Shown here piece after piece: positions 16,197 through 24,998 of a stretch of DNA of 64,000 nucleotides. Source of the DNA: Acetobacteroides hydrogenigenes (lineage in GTDB: Bacteria > Bacteroidota > Bacteroidia > Bacteroidales > ZOR0009). The stretch is taken from contig NZ_SLWB01000002.1 in NCBI RefSeq assembly GCF_004340205.1, positions 186,001 to 250,000 on the forward strand, given 5' to 3'. The notes beneath the pieces are model-generated. The model searched no databases and was not told the DNA's origin. It saw only the letters and a list, made by a program, of their open reading frames with translations. Made by a program: the position numbers and the translations under genes. Position 1 is the first letter of the stretch, and each line of letters begins with the position of its first letter.

Positions 16197-18062
16197 ATGA
16201 AGAGATCAGCTTTATCAATGGGCTTCTGCATCGCGCTGCTTTCGGGCAGCGGCGTGCAGGCGGCCTCAGCGACAGGTGGCAGCGCTGCCGGCGTTGTGCC
16301 TCGCCATAAGGAGGTAATCTACCAGGTTTTTCCCCGCCTCTTTGGGAATACGAATACCACCAATAAGCCTTGGGGAACCATCGAGGAAAACGGTGTGGGT
16401 AAGTTCAACGATTTTACCGATAGGGCGCTTCAGGAGATTCGCAACCTTGGCGTAACCTACATCTGGTACACGGGCGTTCCGCATCATGCGCTAATTGGCG
16501 ACTACACCACGTACGGCATCGCCAACGACGACCCCGATGTGGTGAAGGGGCGTGCCGGATCGCCCTACGCCGTTAAGGACTACTACAACGTTAATCCCGA
16601 CTTGGCCGTTGATCCTACCAAGCGCCTCGACGAGTTTAAGGCGCTTATCGCCCGCACCCACAAAAATGGGATGAAGGTGATTATCGATATCGTTCCAAAC
16701 CACGTGGCGCGCAGCTACCGCAGCACCGTTTTCCCCGCTAGGGACTTCGGGCGCAACGACGATACCTCGGTGGAGTACAAGCGCGATAACAATTTCTACT
16801 ACATCCCCGGAAAACCCTTCGAGGTGCCCGAGTTTAAGAACGGCTACCTTCCGCTTGGCGGCGAGCGTCATCCATTATCGGATGGCAAGTTTGATGAAAA
16901 CCCTGCTAAGTGGACCGGGAACGGTACTCGTTTTGCCCGTCCCGACTTCTACGACTGGTACGAGACGGTAAAGATCAACTACGGCATTCGTCCCGATGGT
17001 ACAAAGGACTTCCCCGAGCTGCCTGCCGGGTTCGATAGGAAGTCGTACAAGGAGCACTTCGCTTTTTGGAAAAACAAGGATGTTCCAGATTCTTGGAAGA
17101 AGTTCCGTGACATTGCCCTCTACTGGCTTAGCATGGGTGTCGACGGATTTCGCTACGATATGGCCGAGATGGTGCCCGTCGAGTTCTGGAGCTACATGAA
17201 CTCCTCCATCAAGATGAAGAACCCCAACGCCTTTTTGGTTGCCGAGGTGTACAACCCCAAGGAGTACCGTAGCTATATCAGCAAGGGTAAGATGGACTAC
17301 CTCTACGACAAGGTTGAGCTGTACGATACGCTTAAGAATATCATTCAAGGACGTGGGCTTACCGATCATATTGTCGGAATTCAGAATGGTCTTGCCGACA
17401 TCGAGCACCACATGCTGCACTTCCTAGAGAATCATGACGAGCAGCGCATTGCCAGCCCCGAATTTGCCGGAAGCGCCGCCAAGGGCAAGCCTATGATGGT
17501 GGTTTCTGCAACAATCAGCACTTCGCCAACGATGCTCTACTACGGGCAGGAGGTAGGAGAGGCTGGTAGCCTAAACTCTGGCTTCGGAACCCACTCGCGC
17601 ACCACCATTTTCGACTACGCGGGCGTTCCAAACCATCAGCGCTGGATGAATGGCGGTAAGTTTGATGGCGGCGCCCTTACCACCGACGAAAAGGAGCTAC
17701 GCGACTTCTACAAGCGCCTGCTCAACTTCTCCACCAGCAGCTCAGCCCTTACGGGCAAGTATGCCGAGATCCAAACCGTAAACCGCAAGGATACCAAAGG
17801 CTACGATCGTAATATTTTCTCGTTCGTGCGCTGGAGCGGCAAGCAAAAGCTGGTTGTTATCTCCAACTTCGACGCAAAAACCACGAGCCGCTTCAACCTT
17901 ACCATCCCTGCCAGCATCATTAAGGCTTGGGGATTGAAGAACGGTAGCTACACCCTAAAGGATGCGCTATACGGAACCACCGCTACCCTAAAGGTGGCTA
18001 AGGGAGTGGGTACCGTTGATGTTTCTGTCAAACCTTTGGAGTCGTTTATCTATATCTTGTAA
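16197..18062 (+). CDS. Secreted GH13 alpha-amylase-family enzyme
   Basis: A 621-residue exported enzyme with a signal peptide ending about residue 23 (GVQAAS). The four GH13 regions are present: DIVPNH (164-169), GFRYD with nucleophile D321, AEVYNP with acid/base E350, and ENHDEQR with H413 and D414. A C-terminal beta domain (about 530-621) completes the usual layout. GH13 enzymes hydrolyse or transfer alpha-glucans such as starch and maltodextrin. The gene is markedly richer in G+C than the AT-rich array DNA before it. No Sus transport genes flank it, so it appears to be a stand-alone amylase followed by its own terminator. Confidence 0.93.
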   Translation: MKRSALSMGFCIALLSGSGVQAASATGGSAAGVVPRHKEVIYQVFPRLFGNTNTTNKPWGTIEENGVGKFNDFTDRALQEIRNLGVTYIWYTGVPHHALIGDYTTYGIANDDPDVVKGRAGSPYAVKDYYNVNPDLAVDPTKRLDEFKALIARTHKNGMKVIIDIVPNHVARSYRSTVFPARDFGRNDDTSVEYKRDNNFYYIPGKPFEVPEFKNGYLPLGGERHPLSDGKFDENPAKWTGNGTRFARPDFYDWYETVKINYGIRPDGTKDFPELPAGFDRKSYKEHFAFWKNKDVPDSWKKFRDIALYWLSMGVDGFRYDMAEMVPVEFWSYMNSSIKMKNPNAFLVAEVYNPKEYRSYISKGKMDYLYDKVELYDTLKNIIQGRGLTDHIVGIQNGLADIEHHMLHFLENHDEQRIASPEFAGSAAKGKPMMVVSATISTSPTMLYYGQEVGEAGSLNSGFGTHSRTTIFDYAGVPNHQRWMNGGKFDGGALTTDEKELRDFYKRLLNFSTSSSALTGKYAEIQTVNRKDTKGYDRNIFSFVRWSGKQKLVVISNFDAKTTSRFNLTIPASIIKAWGLKNGSYTLKDALYGTTATLKVAKGVGTVDVSVKPLESFIYIL

Positions 18063-18088
18063 GTAAGGTAGGCTATCTGCTATACTGA

Positions 18089-18126
18089 AAAATCCCATTA
18101 GTGAAAAATCTTTTGGGATTTTTTGT
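18089..18126 (+). terminator. Intrinsic terminator after the amylase gene
   Basis: AAAAATCCCA (18089-18098) pairs with TGGGATTTTT (18115-18124), a perfect 10-bp stem with a 16-nt loop and a T-rich 3' arm. Confidence 0.85.
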
Positions 18127-18148
18127 TTTCTCCCCAAAGCAAATGTCA

Positions 18149-18156
18149 TACTTTTG
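18149..18156 (+). promoter_or_regulatory. -7 box TACTTTTG heading a long leader before the MATE gene
   Basis: A TAnnTTTG match followed by CGGG, identical to the TACTTTTGCGGG box at 23097. It would start a leader of about 390 nt before the MATE gene. The leader contains a seven-codon frame at 18184-18207 (MKMSVSC) and three stems: arms around 18208-18222 and 18266-18280 (12 of 15 paired), GTTAC/GTAAC at 18278-18294, and ATACGCA/TGCGTAT at 18390-18408. Confidence 0.45.
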
Positions 18157-18553
18157 CGGGGTATAAACTTAAAACGTAAAAAGATGAAGATGTCGGTCAG
18201 CTGCTAACGCTCGAATAGGGACATTTCAAAGAACACGCAATCCTTTCCTCAAAGGGGATTCAAAACCCTTCTCGAACGTTACCAATTCAGTAACAACCTT
18301 TTTGGCAAGCATAAACATCTCCTCTCTGAACCTTGTTTTGCCCGAAAGCGTCAGGCTATTTAGTTAGTCATCGTTTGTTTTTCTATTGCATACGCACCCG
18401 ATGCGTATAAGCATATTCTTTGCATTCTGCTTAGGCTATACGTTGTAGCGCTAACAGAACTTTTACTGCTTAACCTATTGGTGCTCGTATTTAAGCTTGG
18501 CAAGACTACGGCGCTACTAGGAATAAACTGTACTATACAGCTATTGGTAAACT

Positions 18554-19960
18554 ATGAATTTTCAACAAAAAATTAGACAACAGTACGCAAAACCGGGAGG
18601 AATACAGGAGCTACTTTTCTTGGCACTCCCAATGATTATATCTACCTCGTGTGACGGAATTATGACCTTCACCGATAGGCTTTTCCTTGCCCGAGTCGAT
18701 TCGGCGCAGATGAACGCCTCGCTAGGAGGAGGCGTCTCGCTACAGGTGCTTATGTTCTTCTTCGTTGGGCTGATTGGCTACTCGACAGCGCTTGTTGCCC
18801 AGTATTTTGGGGCAAACGAGCGGCAGAACTCCGCAAAGGCATCGTTTCAGGCAATGCTTGTGGCGTTGGCGGCGTGGCCGGTAATCCTTGCCTTTACTCC
18901 CTTCGCCGAAAGCTTCTATAGGATGATGGGAATTCCCGCTGCTCAGATAGGTTTTCAGGTGGAGTACGTCAACATCTTAGCATGGGGCTCCCTATTTGGG
19001 CTGCTGCGCTACGCTTTGGGCTGCTACTTTACCGGAATAGGTAAAACAAAGATTGTTATGAAGGCTACCCTTTTGGCAATGGTGGTAAATGTGGTCTTAG
19101 ACTACATCCTGATATTTGGTAAGCTTGGCTTTCCGGCCATGGAAATACGGGGTGCGGCCATAGCAACCATTAGCGGATCGTTTTGTGCGGTGTGCGTGCT
19201 TCTTGTTGCTTACTTTAGGAAGGAAAATCGTCAGGAGTTTCATATTTCCCAGTCGTTCCATTTCGATTGGAAGATTATGAAGAAGCTGCTCTACTACGGC
19301 TATCCTGCTGGATTGGAAATGTTCCTAAATTTTATGGCATTTTCGGCAATGGTGTCGCTTTTCCATGCTAAGGGAGAGGTTGTGGCAACCGCTACAACGA
19401 TCATGTTCAACTGGGATTTGGTTTCATTTATTCCTCTACTGGGAATAGAGATTGCCGTAACCAGCTTGGTGGGTAGATATATGGGTGCTTGTAGGCCTCA
19501 GGTGGCCCATAGGGCTGCACTGTCGGCTATTAAGATTGGAGTCGTCTATTCTACGGTAATTCTCTTCCTCTTTGTTTTGATTCCAGAAGTGCTTACGCGG
19601 GTATTTGCACCTAGTATTGCTTCGGAGCTATTTGAGCAGGCCGTGCCAATAGCAACGTTGATGATACGAATAGCAGCCTTATACGTTTTGGTGGAAGCGC
19701 TAGTGGTTGCGCTGGTTGGCGCATTACGTGGAGCCGGAGATACGCATTTTACCATGATAGCATCTGTTGCATCGCATTGGCTATTTGTTCCGATCCTGTA
19801 CCTGTCGCTCAACGTCTTTAACTTTTCGATAGGGCTTAGCTGGTTCCTGCTGGTGCTCTTCTTCTTTATGTTTAGCTCTGTTCTCTACTTCCGATTCCGT
19901 AGCGGGAGGTGGAAGAAGATAAGGGTTATCAACGAGGAGGTTAAGGAGATGGCTATGTAG
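18554..19960 (+). CDS. MATE-family multidrug/metabolite efflux transporter
   Basis: The 468 residues form about 12 transmembrane helices in two homologous halves, with the MATE pattern of an N-terminal 'LALPMIISTSCDGIMTFTDRLFL' type segment (residues 18-40). MATE proteins export cationic drugs or metabolites by Na+ or H+ antiport across the inner membrane. It is monocistronic: an unusually long leader precedes it and a hairpin terminator follows it. The sequence does not reveal the substrate. Confidence 0.9.
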   Translation: MNFQQKIRQQYAKPGGIQELLFLALPMIISTSCDGIMTFTDRLFLARVDSAQMNASLGGGVSLQVLMFFFVGLIGYSTALVAQYFGANERQNSAKASFQAMLVALAAWPVILAFTPFAESFYRMMGIPAAQIGFQVEYVNILAWGSLFGLLRYALGCYFTGIGKTKIVMKATLLAMVVNVVLDYILIFGKLGFPAMEIRGAAIATISGSFCAVCVLLVAYFRKENRQEFHISQSFHFDWKIMKKLLYYGYPAGLEMFLNFMAFSAMVSLFHAKGEVVATATTIMFNWDLVSFIPLLGIEIAVTSLVGRYMGACRPQVAHRAALSAIKIGVVYSTVILFLFVLIPEVLTRVFAPSIASELFEQAVPIATLMIRIAALYVLVEALVVALVGALRGAGDTHFTMIASVASHWLFVPILYLSLNVFNFSIGLSWFLLVLFFFMFSSVLYFRFRSGRWKKIRVINEEVKEMAM

Positions 19961-19983
19961 GAATCGAATCTAAAAACGCTACT

Positions 19984-20018
19984 ATCCCCGGTGCTTCTTT
20001 TGGCTACCGGGGATTTTT
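19984..20018 (+). terminator. Terminator hairpin of the TAGCCA-loop family (copy 1)
   Basis: ATCCCCGG (19984-19991) pairs with CCGGGGAT (20007-20014), followed by four T. The 15-nt loop ends in TGGCTA, so on the other strand it begins TAGCCA, as in the copies at 23038 and 24759. Confidence 0.85.
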
Positions 20019-20100
20019 ATTTTCAAGGTTCGGAATGTAACATTTCGTATACTTGGCGTCAAAAGGGTGTAAAATGATTGAGAAACCTTAAATCAACCTA

Positions 20101-20619
20101 ATGGAAAACGACAAACAGCTCTTCGAAAAGCTCTTTCGGGCCAATCGCGACCGGGTTTTCCGTCTTTGCTGCCTCTACACGGGCGATACCGATCAGCGCA
20201 AGGATCTGATGCAGGATATCTTCATCCGTGTATGGGAAAACCTCAGTTCCTATAGGGGCGAGGCTGCCATGAGCACTTGGATCTACCGCATTGCGCTGAA
20301 TACTTGCCTAACTCACGTCCGTAGCCTTAAACGGGGATTGCAAACTCGATTGATGCCCGATGGCTTCGATGTTTTAGAAACAGAGCCACCTGCTGGTACA
20401 GAGCCCAGCATCGAGCATCTGATCCGTTGCATTAACCTTCTGGAACCCTCCGAACGAACCATTATTGGCCTATACCTCGAGGATTTGCCTCAGCGGGAGA
20501 TTGCCGATATCCTAGGTATCTCCGAAGCCAATGTTAGGGTGAAGATTCACCGCATTAAGCAGCGCCTAAGCGAAATAGCAGCTGAACAATTTCCCCAAAT
20601 AAGGCAAGCTGCGGTATAA
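20101..20619 (+). CDS. ECF-type RNA polymerase sigma factor
   Basis: A 172-residue two-domain sigma factor. Sigma-2 spans about residues 8-75 (LFRANRDRVFRLCCLY... then DLMQDIFIRVWENL) and sigma-4 about 115-165, with an LPQREIADILGISEANVRVKIHRIKQRL helix-turn-helix. It directs RNA polymerase to a set of stress or surface promoters. It is 17 bp upstream of a membrane protein gene and 626 bp upstream of a second, smaller one, so the three form an operon. No typical anti-sigma zinc motif is seen, but the next protein could play that part. Confidence 0.92.
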   Translation: MENDKQLFEKLFRANRDRVFRLCCLYTGDTDQRKDLMQDIFIRVWENLSSYRGEAAMSTWIYRIALNTCLTHVRSLKRGLQTRLMPDGFDVLETEPPAGTEPSIEHLIRCINLLEPSERTIIGLYLEDLPQREIADILGISEANVRVKIHRIKQRLSEIAAEQFPQIRQAAV

Positions 20620-20636
20620 CCATCAATTCTAAAGCC

Positions 20637-21239
20637 ATGAATATAGACGATTTTAAGAATAGCTTCCAGTCGCTATCGTACAACAGCGACGAGAATATGA
20701 GTGTAGACTTTACCCGCAAGGTGGAGGGCGTTGTTGAAAAAGTACGCAAAGAGGATAAGCGGGATAAAACATTGCTAGTTGCCGTAAGTATTATGCTTAT
20801 CGGTATTGGGATTCTATATACCATAGGAGGTATCGTAAAGTATTTGGATAACCCTGAGGGAAATGGTTCTTGGGGATATGCCATATACGTACTGGGAATT
20901 ATTACCGTGATTCCCTACCTCATCTATAAGATTCGTCAGATTAATCACACCTGCTACGACATTCCCGTTGTTAAGTTTATAGCAAACGTAGAGAAGCGTT
21001 ACGCCTTGTTCCAACTCGAACAGCTATTTATACTCCCTTTCTTAGTGATGGCCAGTATTGCGGTATGCTACATATTTGCTGATGGTAAGCCGTTGACCAT
21101 TCAAAGTATACTTACGGCTCAAATTCCGCTTATCATTGGGCTTACCGTTGGACTGATTATCGGTGTAAGCCTCTGGTATCGTCGAAAGAAGCCCATTCTC
21201 GATGAGCTGCGCAGCATTCGTAAATCGATGGAGGGATAG
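20637..21239 (+). CDS. Four-TM membrane protein of the sigma operon (possible anti-sigma)
   Basis: I do not recognise the family of this 200-residue protein. It has a soluble N-terminal ~45 residues, then four hydrophobic helices (about 47-68, 80-98, 130-150, 160-182) and a basic C-terminal tail. Its position directly after an ECF sigma gene, with a cytosolic N-terminus of the right size, makes a membrane anti-sigma factor or regulator plausible. No HxxxCxxC zinc anti-sigma motif is present, so this remains inference. Confidence 0.7.
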   Translation: MNIDDFKNSFQSLSYNSDENMSVDFTRKVEGVVEKVRKEDKRDKTLLVAVSIMLIGIGILYTIGGIVKYLDNPEGNGSWGYAIYVLGIITVIPYLIYKIRQINHTCYDIPVVKFIANVEKRYALFQLEQLFILPFLVMASIAVCYIFADGKPLTIQSILTAQIPLIIGLTVGLIIGVSLWYRRKKPILDELRSIRKSMEG

Positions 21240-21245
21240 GTTATC

Positions 21246-21446
21246 ATGAAACGACTTAGAAACATCGTTGCCCTTGCTGCTCTGGTAATGATTGCTATCG
21301 CAGCGACCCACCTAAACTTCAGCAACCTATCGTGGGAGGTAAATGCAACAAGCTATAAGTCGATGATTGCTATGGCTTGTACCTTTTTTACGATGGTTAG
21401 CTGCAATAGAATTGAGGCTCGAAAACGTCGTACCGTACAGGAATAA
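21246..21446 (+). CDS. Small two-TM hydrophobic protein
   Basis: A 66-residue protein that starts 6 bp after the previous stop, which supports translation as the third gene of the sigma operon. It has two short hydrophobic segments (about residues 7-22 and 36-53) and a basic tail ending RKRRTVQE. There is no known family that I can name. Confidence 0.6.
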   Translation: MKRLRNIVALAALVMIAIAATHLNFSNLSWEVNATSYKSMIAMACTFFTMVSCNRIEARKRRTVQE

Positions 21447-21465
21447 GCTGCCTTTTTGGTAGTAT

Positions 21466-21494
21466 GTAGAGCCAAGGCATTGCCTTGGCTCTAC
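21466..21494. repeat. REP-like perfect palindrome, GTAGAG ends (copy 1)
   Basis: The arm GTAGAGCCAAGGCA (21466-21479) pairs perfectly with TGCCTTGGCTCTAC (21481-21494) around a single T. The ends match the palindrome at 23002-23029, but the inner arm sequence differs. It lies just after the sigma operon and before the GH125 gene. Confidence 0.85.
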
Positions 21495-21533
21495 TTGTAT
21501 GCTACAATTCCACTACATTTCCACTACATTTCT

Positions 21534-21541
21534 TACATTCG
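21534..21541 (+). promoter_or_regulatory. -7-like box TACATTCG for GH125
   Basis: A TAnnTTCG variant 29 bp before the ATG at 21570, preceded by two tandem copies of CCACTACATTT. The same TTCG variant precedes several other genes here. Tentative. Confidence 0.35.
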
Positions 21542-21569
21542 CAGTACTATTATCATCAAACACTACACT

Positions 21570-22991
21570 ATGAGAGTAAATTTAACTAGCTACACGCGAA
21601 AGACAATGCTGGCACTGGGTGCTGTGCTTCTTAGCGGCAGCCTGATGGCGCAAACCTTTCCTACGGTGCGCGTAGCCAAGGAGCAGCGCAACTTTTCGAG
21701 CCCTGCCATCGAGCGTACCATCGAGCAGATGCAGTCGAAGATTGCCGATAAGGAGGTGGCGTGGCTCTTCGGCAACTGCTTCCCCAACACGCTCGACCGT
21801 ACCGTAAACTTCACCGAGAAGAACGGAAAGCCCAACACCTTCGTTATTACCGGCGATATCCACGCCATGTGGTTGAGGGATTGCACCGCGCAGGTGTGGC
21901 CTTACCTTCCCTTTATGAAGGAGGATAAGAACCTGCAAACCCTTATTGCGGGCGTCATCAACCGCCAGGTGGAATGCGTGCTGATTGACCCTTACGCCAA
22001 CGCCTTCAACATGAACAAGGAGGGCAGCTACTGGCAGCGCGACCTTACCGATATGAAGCCCGAGCTGCACGAGCGTAAGTGGGAGATCGACGGGCTATGC
22101 TACGTCATCCGTCTTAGCTACCACTACTGGAAGATGACTGGCGATGTAAGCCACTTTGACGCCGACTGGCAGAAGGCGATGAAGCTTATCGTGAAGACCT
22201 TTAAGGAGCAGCAGCGTAAGGAGGGTAAGGGCCCCTACAAGTTCCAGCGCGAAACTCCCGTTGCCACCGACACCCAGTTTGGCGGCGGATACGGTAACCC
22301 CGTTAAGCCTACGGGCATGATCTGTTCCATGTTCCGTCCATCCGACGATGCCACCATCTACCCATACCTCGTGCCATCCAACTGCTTTGCCGTGGTGTCG
22401 CTACGCCAGCTGGCCGAGATGGCAACCGCCATCACCAAGGATGCCGCCTTTGCCCAGGAGTGTAAGGCGATGGCCAACGAGGTGGATGCCGCCATCAAGA
22501 AGTACGCCATCGTCAACCATCCGAAGTACGGAAAGATCTACGCCTTCGAGGTGGACGGCTACGGCAACTACCTGATGATGGACGATGCCAACATCCCATC
22601 GTTGCTGTCGCTGCCCTACCTAGGCTACGTTAGCGCAAAAGATCCGATCTACCAGAACACCCGCCGCTTTGTGTGGAGCAACGATAACCCCTACTTCTTT
22701 AAGGGTAAGGCTGCCGAGGGCATCGGCGGACCGCACGTGGGCGAAAACATGATCTGGCCAATGGCCATCATCATGAAGGGCATCACCTCCAACGACCCTA
22801 AGGAGATTGAGAGCTGCCTCCGCATGCTGAAGCGCACCCACGCCGCAACGGGCTTCATGCACGAGTCGTTCCACAAGGACGACCCCGCCAAGTTCACCCG
22901 CTCGTGGTTTGCTTGGGTAAACACCCTCTTCGGCGAATTCCTGATTAAGGTGGAGCGCGAGCACCCCGAAATCCTCAAGAAGCAGCTGTAA
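21570..22991 (+). CDS. GH125 exo-alpha-1,6-mannosidase
   Basis: A 473-residue exported enzyme of the metal-independent alpha-mannosidase family (formerly DUF1237). A signal peptide ends at LMAQ. The family landmarks are GDIHAMWLRDCTAQVWPYL (about residues 92-110), the SYWQRDL region, the TQFGGGYG segment and a C-terminal GFMHESF motif. GH125 enzymes remove alpha-1,6-linked mannose from glycans. I start at the ATG at 21570 because the longer frame would put 38 non-signal residues before the signal peptide and overlap a palindrome. The gene is richer in G+C than its neighbours and is bracketed by related palindromes. Confidence 0.93.
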   Translation: MRVNLTSYTRKTMLALGAVLLSGSLMAQTFPTVRVAKEQRNFSSPAIERTIEQMQSKIADKEVAWLFGNCFPNTLDRTVNFTEKNGKPNTFVITGDIHAMWLRDCTAQVWPYLPFMKEDKNLQTLIAGVINRQVECVLIDPYANAFNMNKEGSYWQRDLTDMKPELHERKWEIDGLCYVIRLSYHYWKMTGDVSHFDADWQKAMKLIVKTFKEQQRKEGKGPYKFQRETPVATDTQFGGGYGNPVKPTGMICSMFRPSDDATIYPYLVPSNCFAVVSLRQLAEMATAITKDAAFAQECKAMANEVDAAIKKYAIVNHPKYGKIYAFEVDGYGNYLMMDDANIPSLLSLPYLGYVSAKDPIYQNTRRFVWSNDNPYFFKGKAAEGIGGPHVGENMIWPMAIIMKGITSNDPKEIESCLRMLKRTHAATGFMHESFHKDDPAKFTRSWFAWVNTLFGEFLIKVEREHPEILKKQL

Positions 22992-23001
22992 ACGGTCTGC
23001 G

Positions 23002-23029
23002 GTAGAGACGCCCTATAGGGCGTCTCTAC
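23002..23029. repeat. REP-like perfect palindrome, GTAGAG ends (copy 2)
   Basis: A 28-bp perfect palindrome whose 14-nt arm is GTAGAGACGCCCTA. It sits 11 bp after the GH125 stop. With copy 1 at 21466 it brackets the gene. Confidence 0.9.
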
Positions 23030-23037
23030 ATAAACAA

Positions 23038-23070
23038 CCCACCCCGGCAGCGCATGGCTACCGGGGTGGG
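23038..23070 (+). terminator. Terminator hairpin of the TAGCCA-loop family (copy 2)
   Basis: CCCACCCCGG (23038-23047) pairs with CCGGGGTGGG (23061-23070). The 13-nt loop CAGCGCATGGCTA is the reverse complement, with one mismatch, of the loop of the hairpin at 24759. A short T-rich stretch follows. Confidence 0.8.
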
Positions 23071-23096
23071 CTCGTTTTATGGGGAAAATTTATTGC

Positions 23097-23104
23097 TACT
23101 TTTG
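23097..23104 (+). promoter_or_regulatory. -7 box TACTTTTG for the Kelch-like lipoprotein
   Basis: A TAnnTTTG match with the same CGGG continuation as the box at 18149. It is 41 bp before the ATG. Confidence 0.5.
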
Positions 23105-23144
23105 CGGGCAAATAAAGTATTTCTAATTTTTTTAAATAAATCTC

Positions 23145-24710
23145 ATGAGAAGGCTGGCTCTCTTTTTAATGGTTTTTTCCCTGCTTTTTGTTTCCTGCGA
23201 GAAGGATGAAGGGGATAAAGGGTGTGTAAAGAATATCGCGTTTTCAACATCTAGCTCCTTTGTTGGTGTTACCGGTATCCTTACTGAGGCAACCAAGTAT
23301 AAGTACCTTGTTATTAGCGAAACCCCTAACGTTTCGGAGGCTACTGGCGTTGTTTACTGCGATTCAGCGGGTGTGTCTGCAAATTTCTTCATTAGGGCTT
23401 CTAATCTATACTCCAACACCAAGTACTACCTTAAGGTGTTCTATCGCGATGCCAGCGGGAAAACTATTTATAGCCCAGAGTATACTGTTAATACAGATAA
23501 CAGCACAGCCGCTACAACATTTAATTCGGTGGTAAAACTAGATACGCTGATAGGTGGGAGAGCTTGTCATCTGTTAAAGTACTCCTTTAAAACGATTAGC
23601 GATTTAAGAAATGCTGAGTTTGGCGTATGCTACTCTAAGGCGACGGATCCAGGAACAGCTCCTGTTCCCACCGTTAGCGATAAGGTGATAAAGGGTACGC
23701 TTGGTAAGGACGGAATCGTTACTTGCGACATCTCGGAGGTAAACTTTAATGAGATGGAAAATGTTCGCCCCTACTTTAAGAACTCGAAGGAAACGGTTTA
23801 CGGTTCTGTTTTTACCTACTCTAAACCTTCATGGTTACCCTATATGGTATTATCTGGTAGCTACTCTTTCAATTTAGGAGCCATCTCGTACAAGGGGAAA
23901 GGATACGTATTTTCAGGAGGGGGCTCTAGTGATATGTGGAGCTTTAGTCCAGCTGGCATGACGTGGAGTAAGGAGGTTTCTATTAAAGACATTTTCTCAA
24001 TAGATGGCAACCCCTACGAAATTTTCACCATTAAGGCTGCACCCATTTCTAATGGATTCCTATTCTTTTCTAACGGATTGCTAACCGTTAATAGGACGGA
24101 TTATGTAGCTGTATACTCTAATTGCATCTATTCCTACAACACGACAAGTAAAGCTTACACCCAAATTCTTCCCAATGGGCTTCCTGATGTCGTTTTCAAA
24201 TACTCCAAGCGCTGCGATGGTTTTGGCATAAATGGGCAGCCATACGTAGCAATTTATGGAGGATCTGTTAGCAACGAAGAGCTTTCGAGGGGTACGTATA
24301 TTTATGCGTATGATGAGGTTTCGCGGACGTTTAAGGAGGTAACGGCAAATAGTGAGCGTACGGGCGTTAAAGATGCTGCTTTTTTTGCAGTCGGTAACAT
24401 GGTGTTTATGGGTGCTGGGAGCTACTCTGTTTTCGAGACATTAACAACCGATTTTTGGTCGTACAACGTAAGCACAAAGGTGTGGACACGGCTGAAGGAT
24501 GCGCCAATTTCAAAGTTCGTAAAGTCGTTTGTTTACAAGAACAGGTGCTTTGCTATCGGTTCCGATAATAACCTGTACGAGTACGGCGTAGGCAACGATT
24601 CGTGGACGATAGTTGAAAAAATCCCGTACACCATTGATGCGGTAATGCCGATTGACGATGGCCTATACCTTTTGAACGGGAACCGAATTTTGAAGAATGT
24701 ATCCCTTTAG
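23145..24710 (+). CDS. Lipoprotein with fibronectin-like and Kelch-like repeats
   Basis: A 521-residue lipoprotein. Its signal peptide ends in LLFVSC (lipidated C18) and is followed by EKDEGDKG, an acidic lead that often marks surface lipoproteins in this phylum. Residues 30-115 look like a fibronectin-III-type module (SNLYSNTKYYLKVFY), with a second in 125-230. Residues 240-520 contain about five Kelch-type blades, each with a W-S-F/Y pattern and glycine pairs (FSGGGSSDMWSFSP, MGAGSYSVFETLTTDFWSYN). Such proteins usually bind glycans or proteins. It stands alone between two related terminator hairpins. Confidence 0.8.
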   Translation: MRRLALFLMVFSLLFVSCEKDEGDKGCVKNIAFSTSSSFVGVTGILTEATKYKYLVISETPNVSEATGVVYCDSAGVSANFFIRASNLYSNTKYYLKVFYRDASGKTIYSPEYTVNTDNSTAATTFNSVVKLDTLIGGRACHLLKYSFKTISDLRNAEFGVCYSKATDPGTAPVPTVSDKVIKGTLGKDGIVTCDISEVNFNEMENVRPYFKNSKETVYGSVFTYSKPSWLPYMVLSGSYSFNLGAISYKGKGYVFSGGGSSDMWSFSPAGMTWSKEVSIKDIFSIDGNPYEIFTIKAAPISNGFLFFSNGLLTVNRTDYVAVYSNCIYSYNTTSKAYTQILPNGLPDVVFKYSKRCDGFGINGQPYVAIYGGSVSNEELSRGTYIYAYDEVSRTFKEVTANSERTGVKDAAFFAVGNMVFMGAGSYSVFETLTTDFWSYNVSTKVWTRLKDAPISKFVKSFVYKNRCFAIGSDNNLYEYGVGNDSWTIVEKIPYTIDAVMPIDDGLYLLNGNRILKNVSL

Positions 24711-24758
24711 CTTCGCTGCATAGGGCGGATTATTTTCTTGTACCCTACTTAAAAGATA

Positions 24759-24805
24759 CAACCCTCCCCGGTAGCCACGCGCTGCCGGGGAGGGTTGCTT
24801 TTTAG
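24759..24805 (+). terminator. Terminator hairpin of the TAGCCA-loop family (copy 3)
   Basis: A perfect 13-bp stem CAACCCTCCCCGG (24759-24771) / CCGGGGAGGGTTG (24785-24797) has loop TAGCCACGCGCTG, followed by CTTTTT. Confidence 0.9.
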
Positions 24806-24853
24806 GGGTATCGCTCCAAATTATGCTATAGTGCCCATTCGAAGCGCGTAATC

Positions 24854-24888
24854 CTCCCGCTAGGGCGGGAGAGTAGAGGTGGGTAAAT
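24854..24888. repeat. Dispersed hairpin with GTAGAGGTGGGT tail
   Basis: CTCCCGC (24854-24860) pairs with GCGGGAG (24865-24871), followed by the tail GTAGAGGTGGGT. A second copy with a different stem but a near-identical tail is at 28159-28187. Confidence 0.6.
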
Positions 24889-24889
24889 C

Positions 24890-24985
24890 TTAGCTTTCCA
24901 CCTCCACCTTGCTGGTGGCCTCTAGCATTGCCTTTGCCTTGTCGTTTTGCGGCACCTCCACCAGCTTAAAAATCCCCCAATTCCC
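24890..24985 (-). pseudogene. Possible 3' remnant of a protein gene, running into the 42-bp array
   Basis: On the minus strand the last ~30 codons before a stop at 24890 read GIFKLVEVPQNDKAKAMLEA and onward. This has coding-like composition and codon use (GAG, GTG, AAG, GCC). Upstream the frame runs straight into the 42-bp array, where it becomes 14-residue translated repeats. This could be a gene whose 5' part was replaced by the array, or chance. I do not recognise the peptide. Confidence 0.3.
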
Positions 24986-24998
24986 TTTCCAAAACCCT

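Noticed and set aside
21456-21569. Extended N-terminus for the GH125 gene
   Set aside because: It would place 38 residues before a clear signal peptide and overlap a palindrome; the ATG at 21570 is better.
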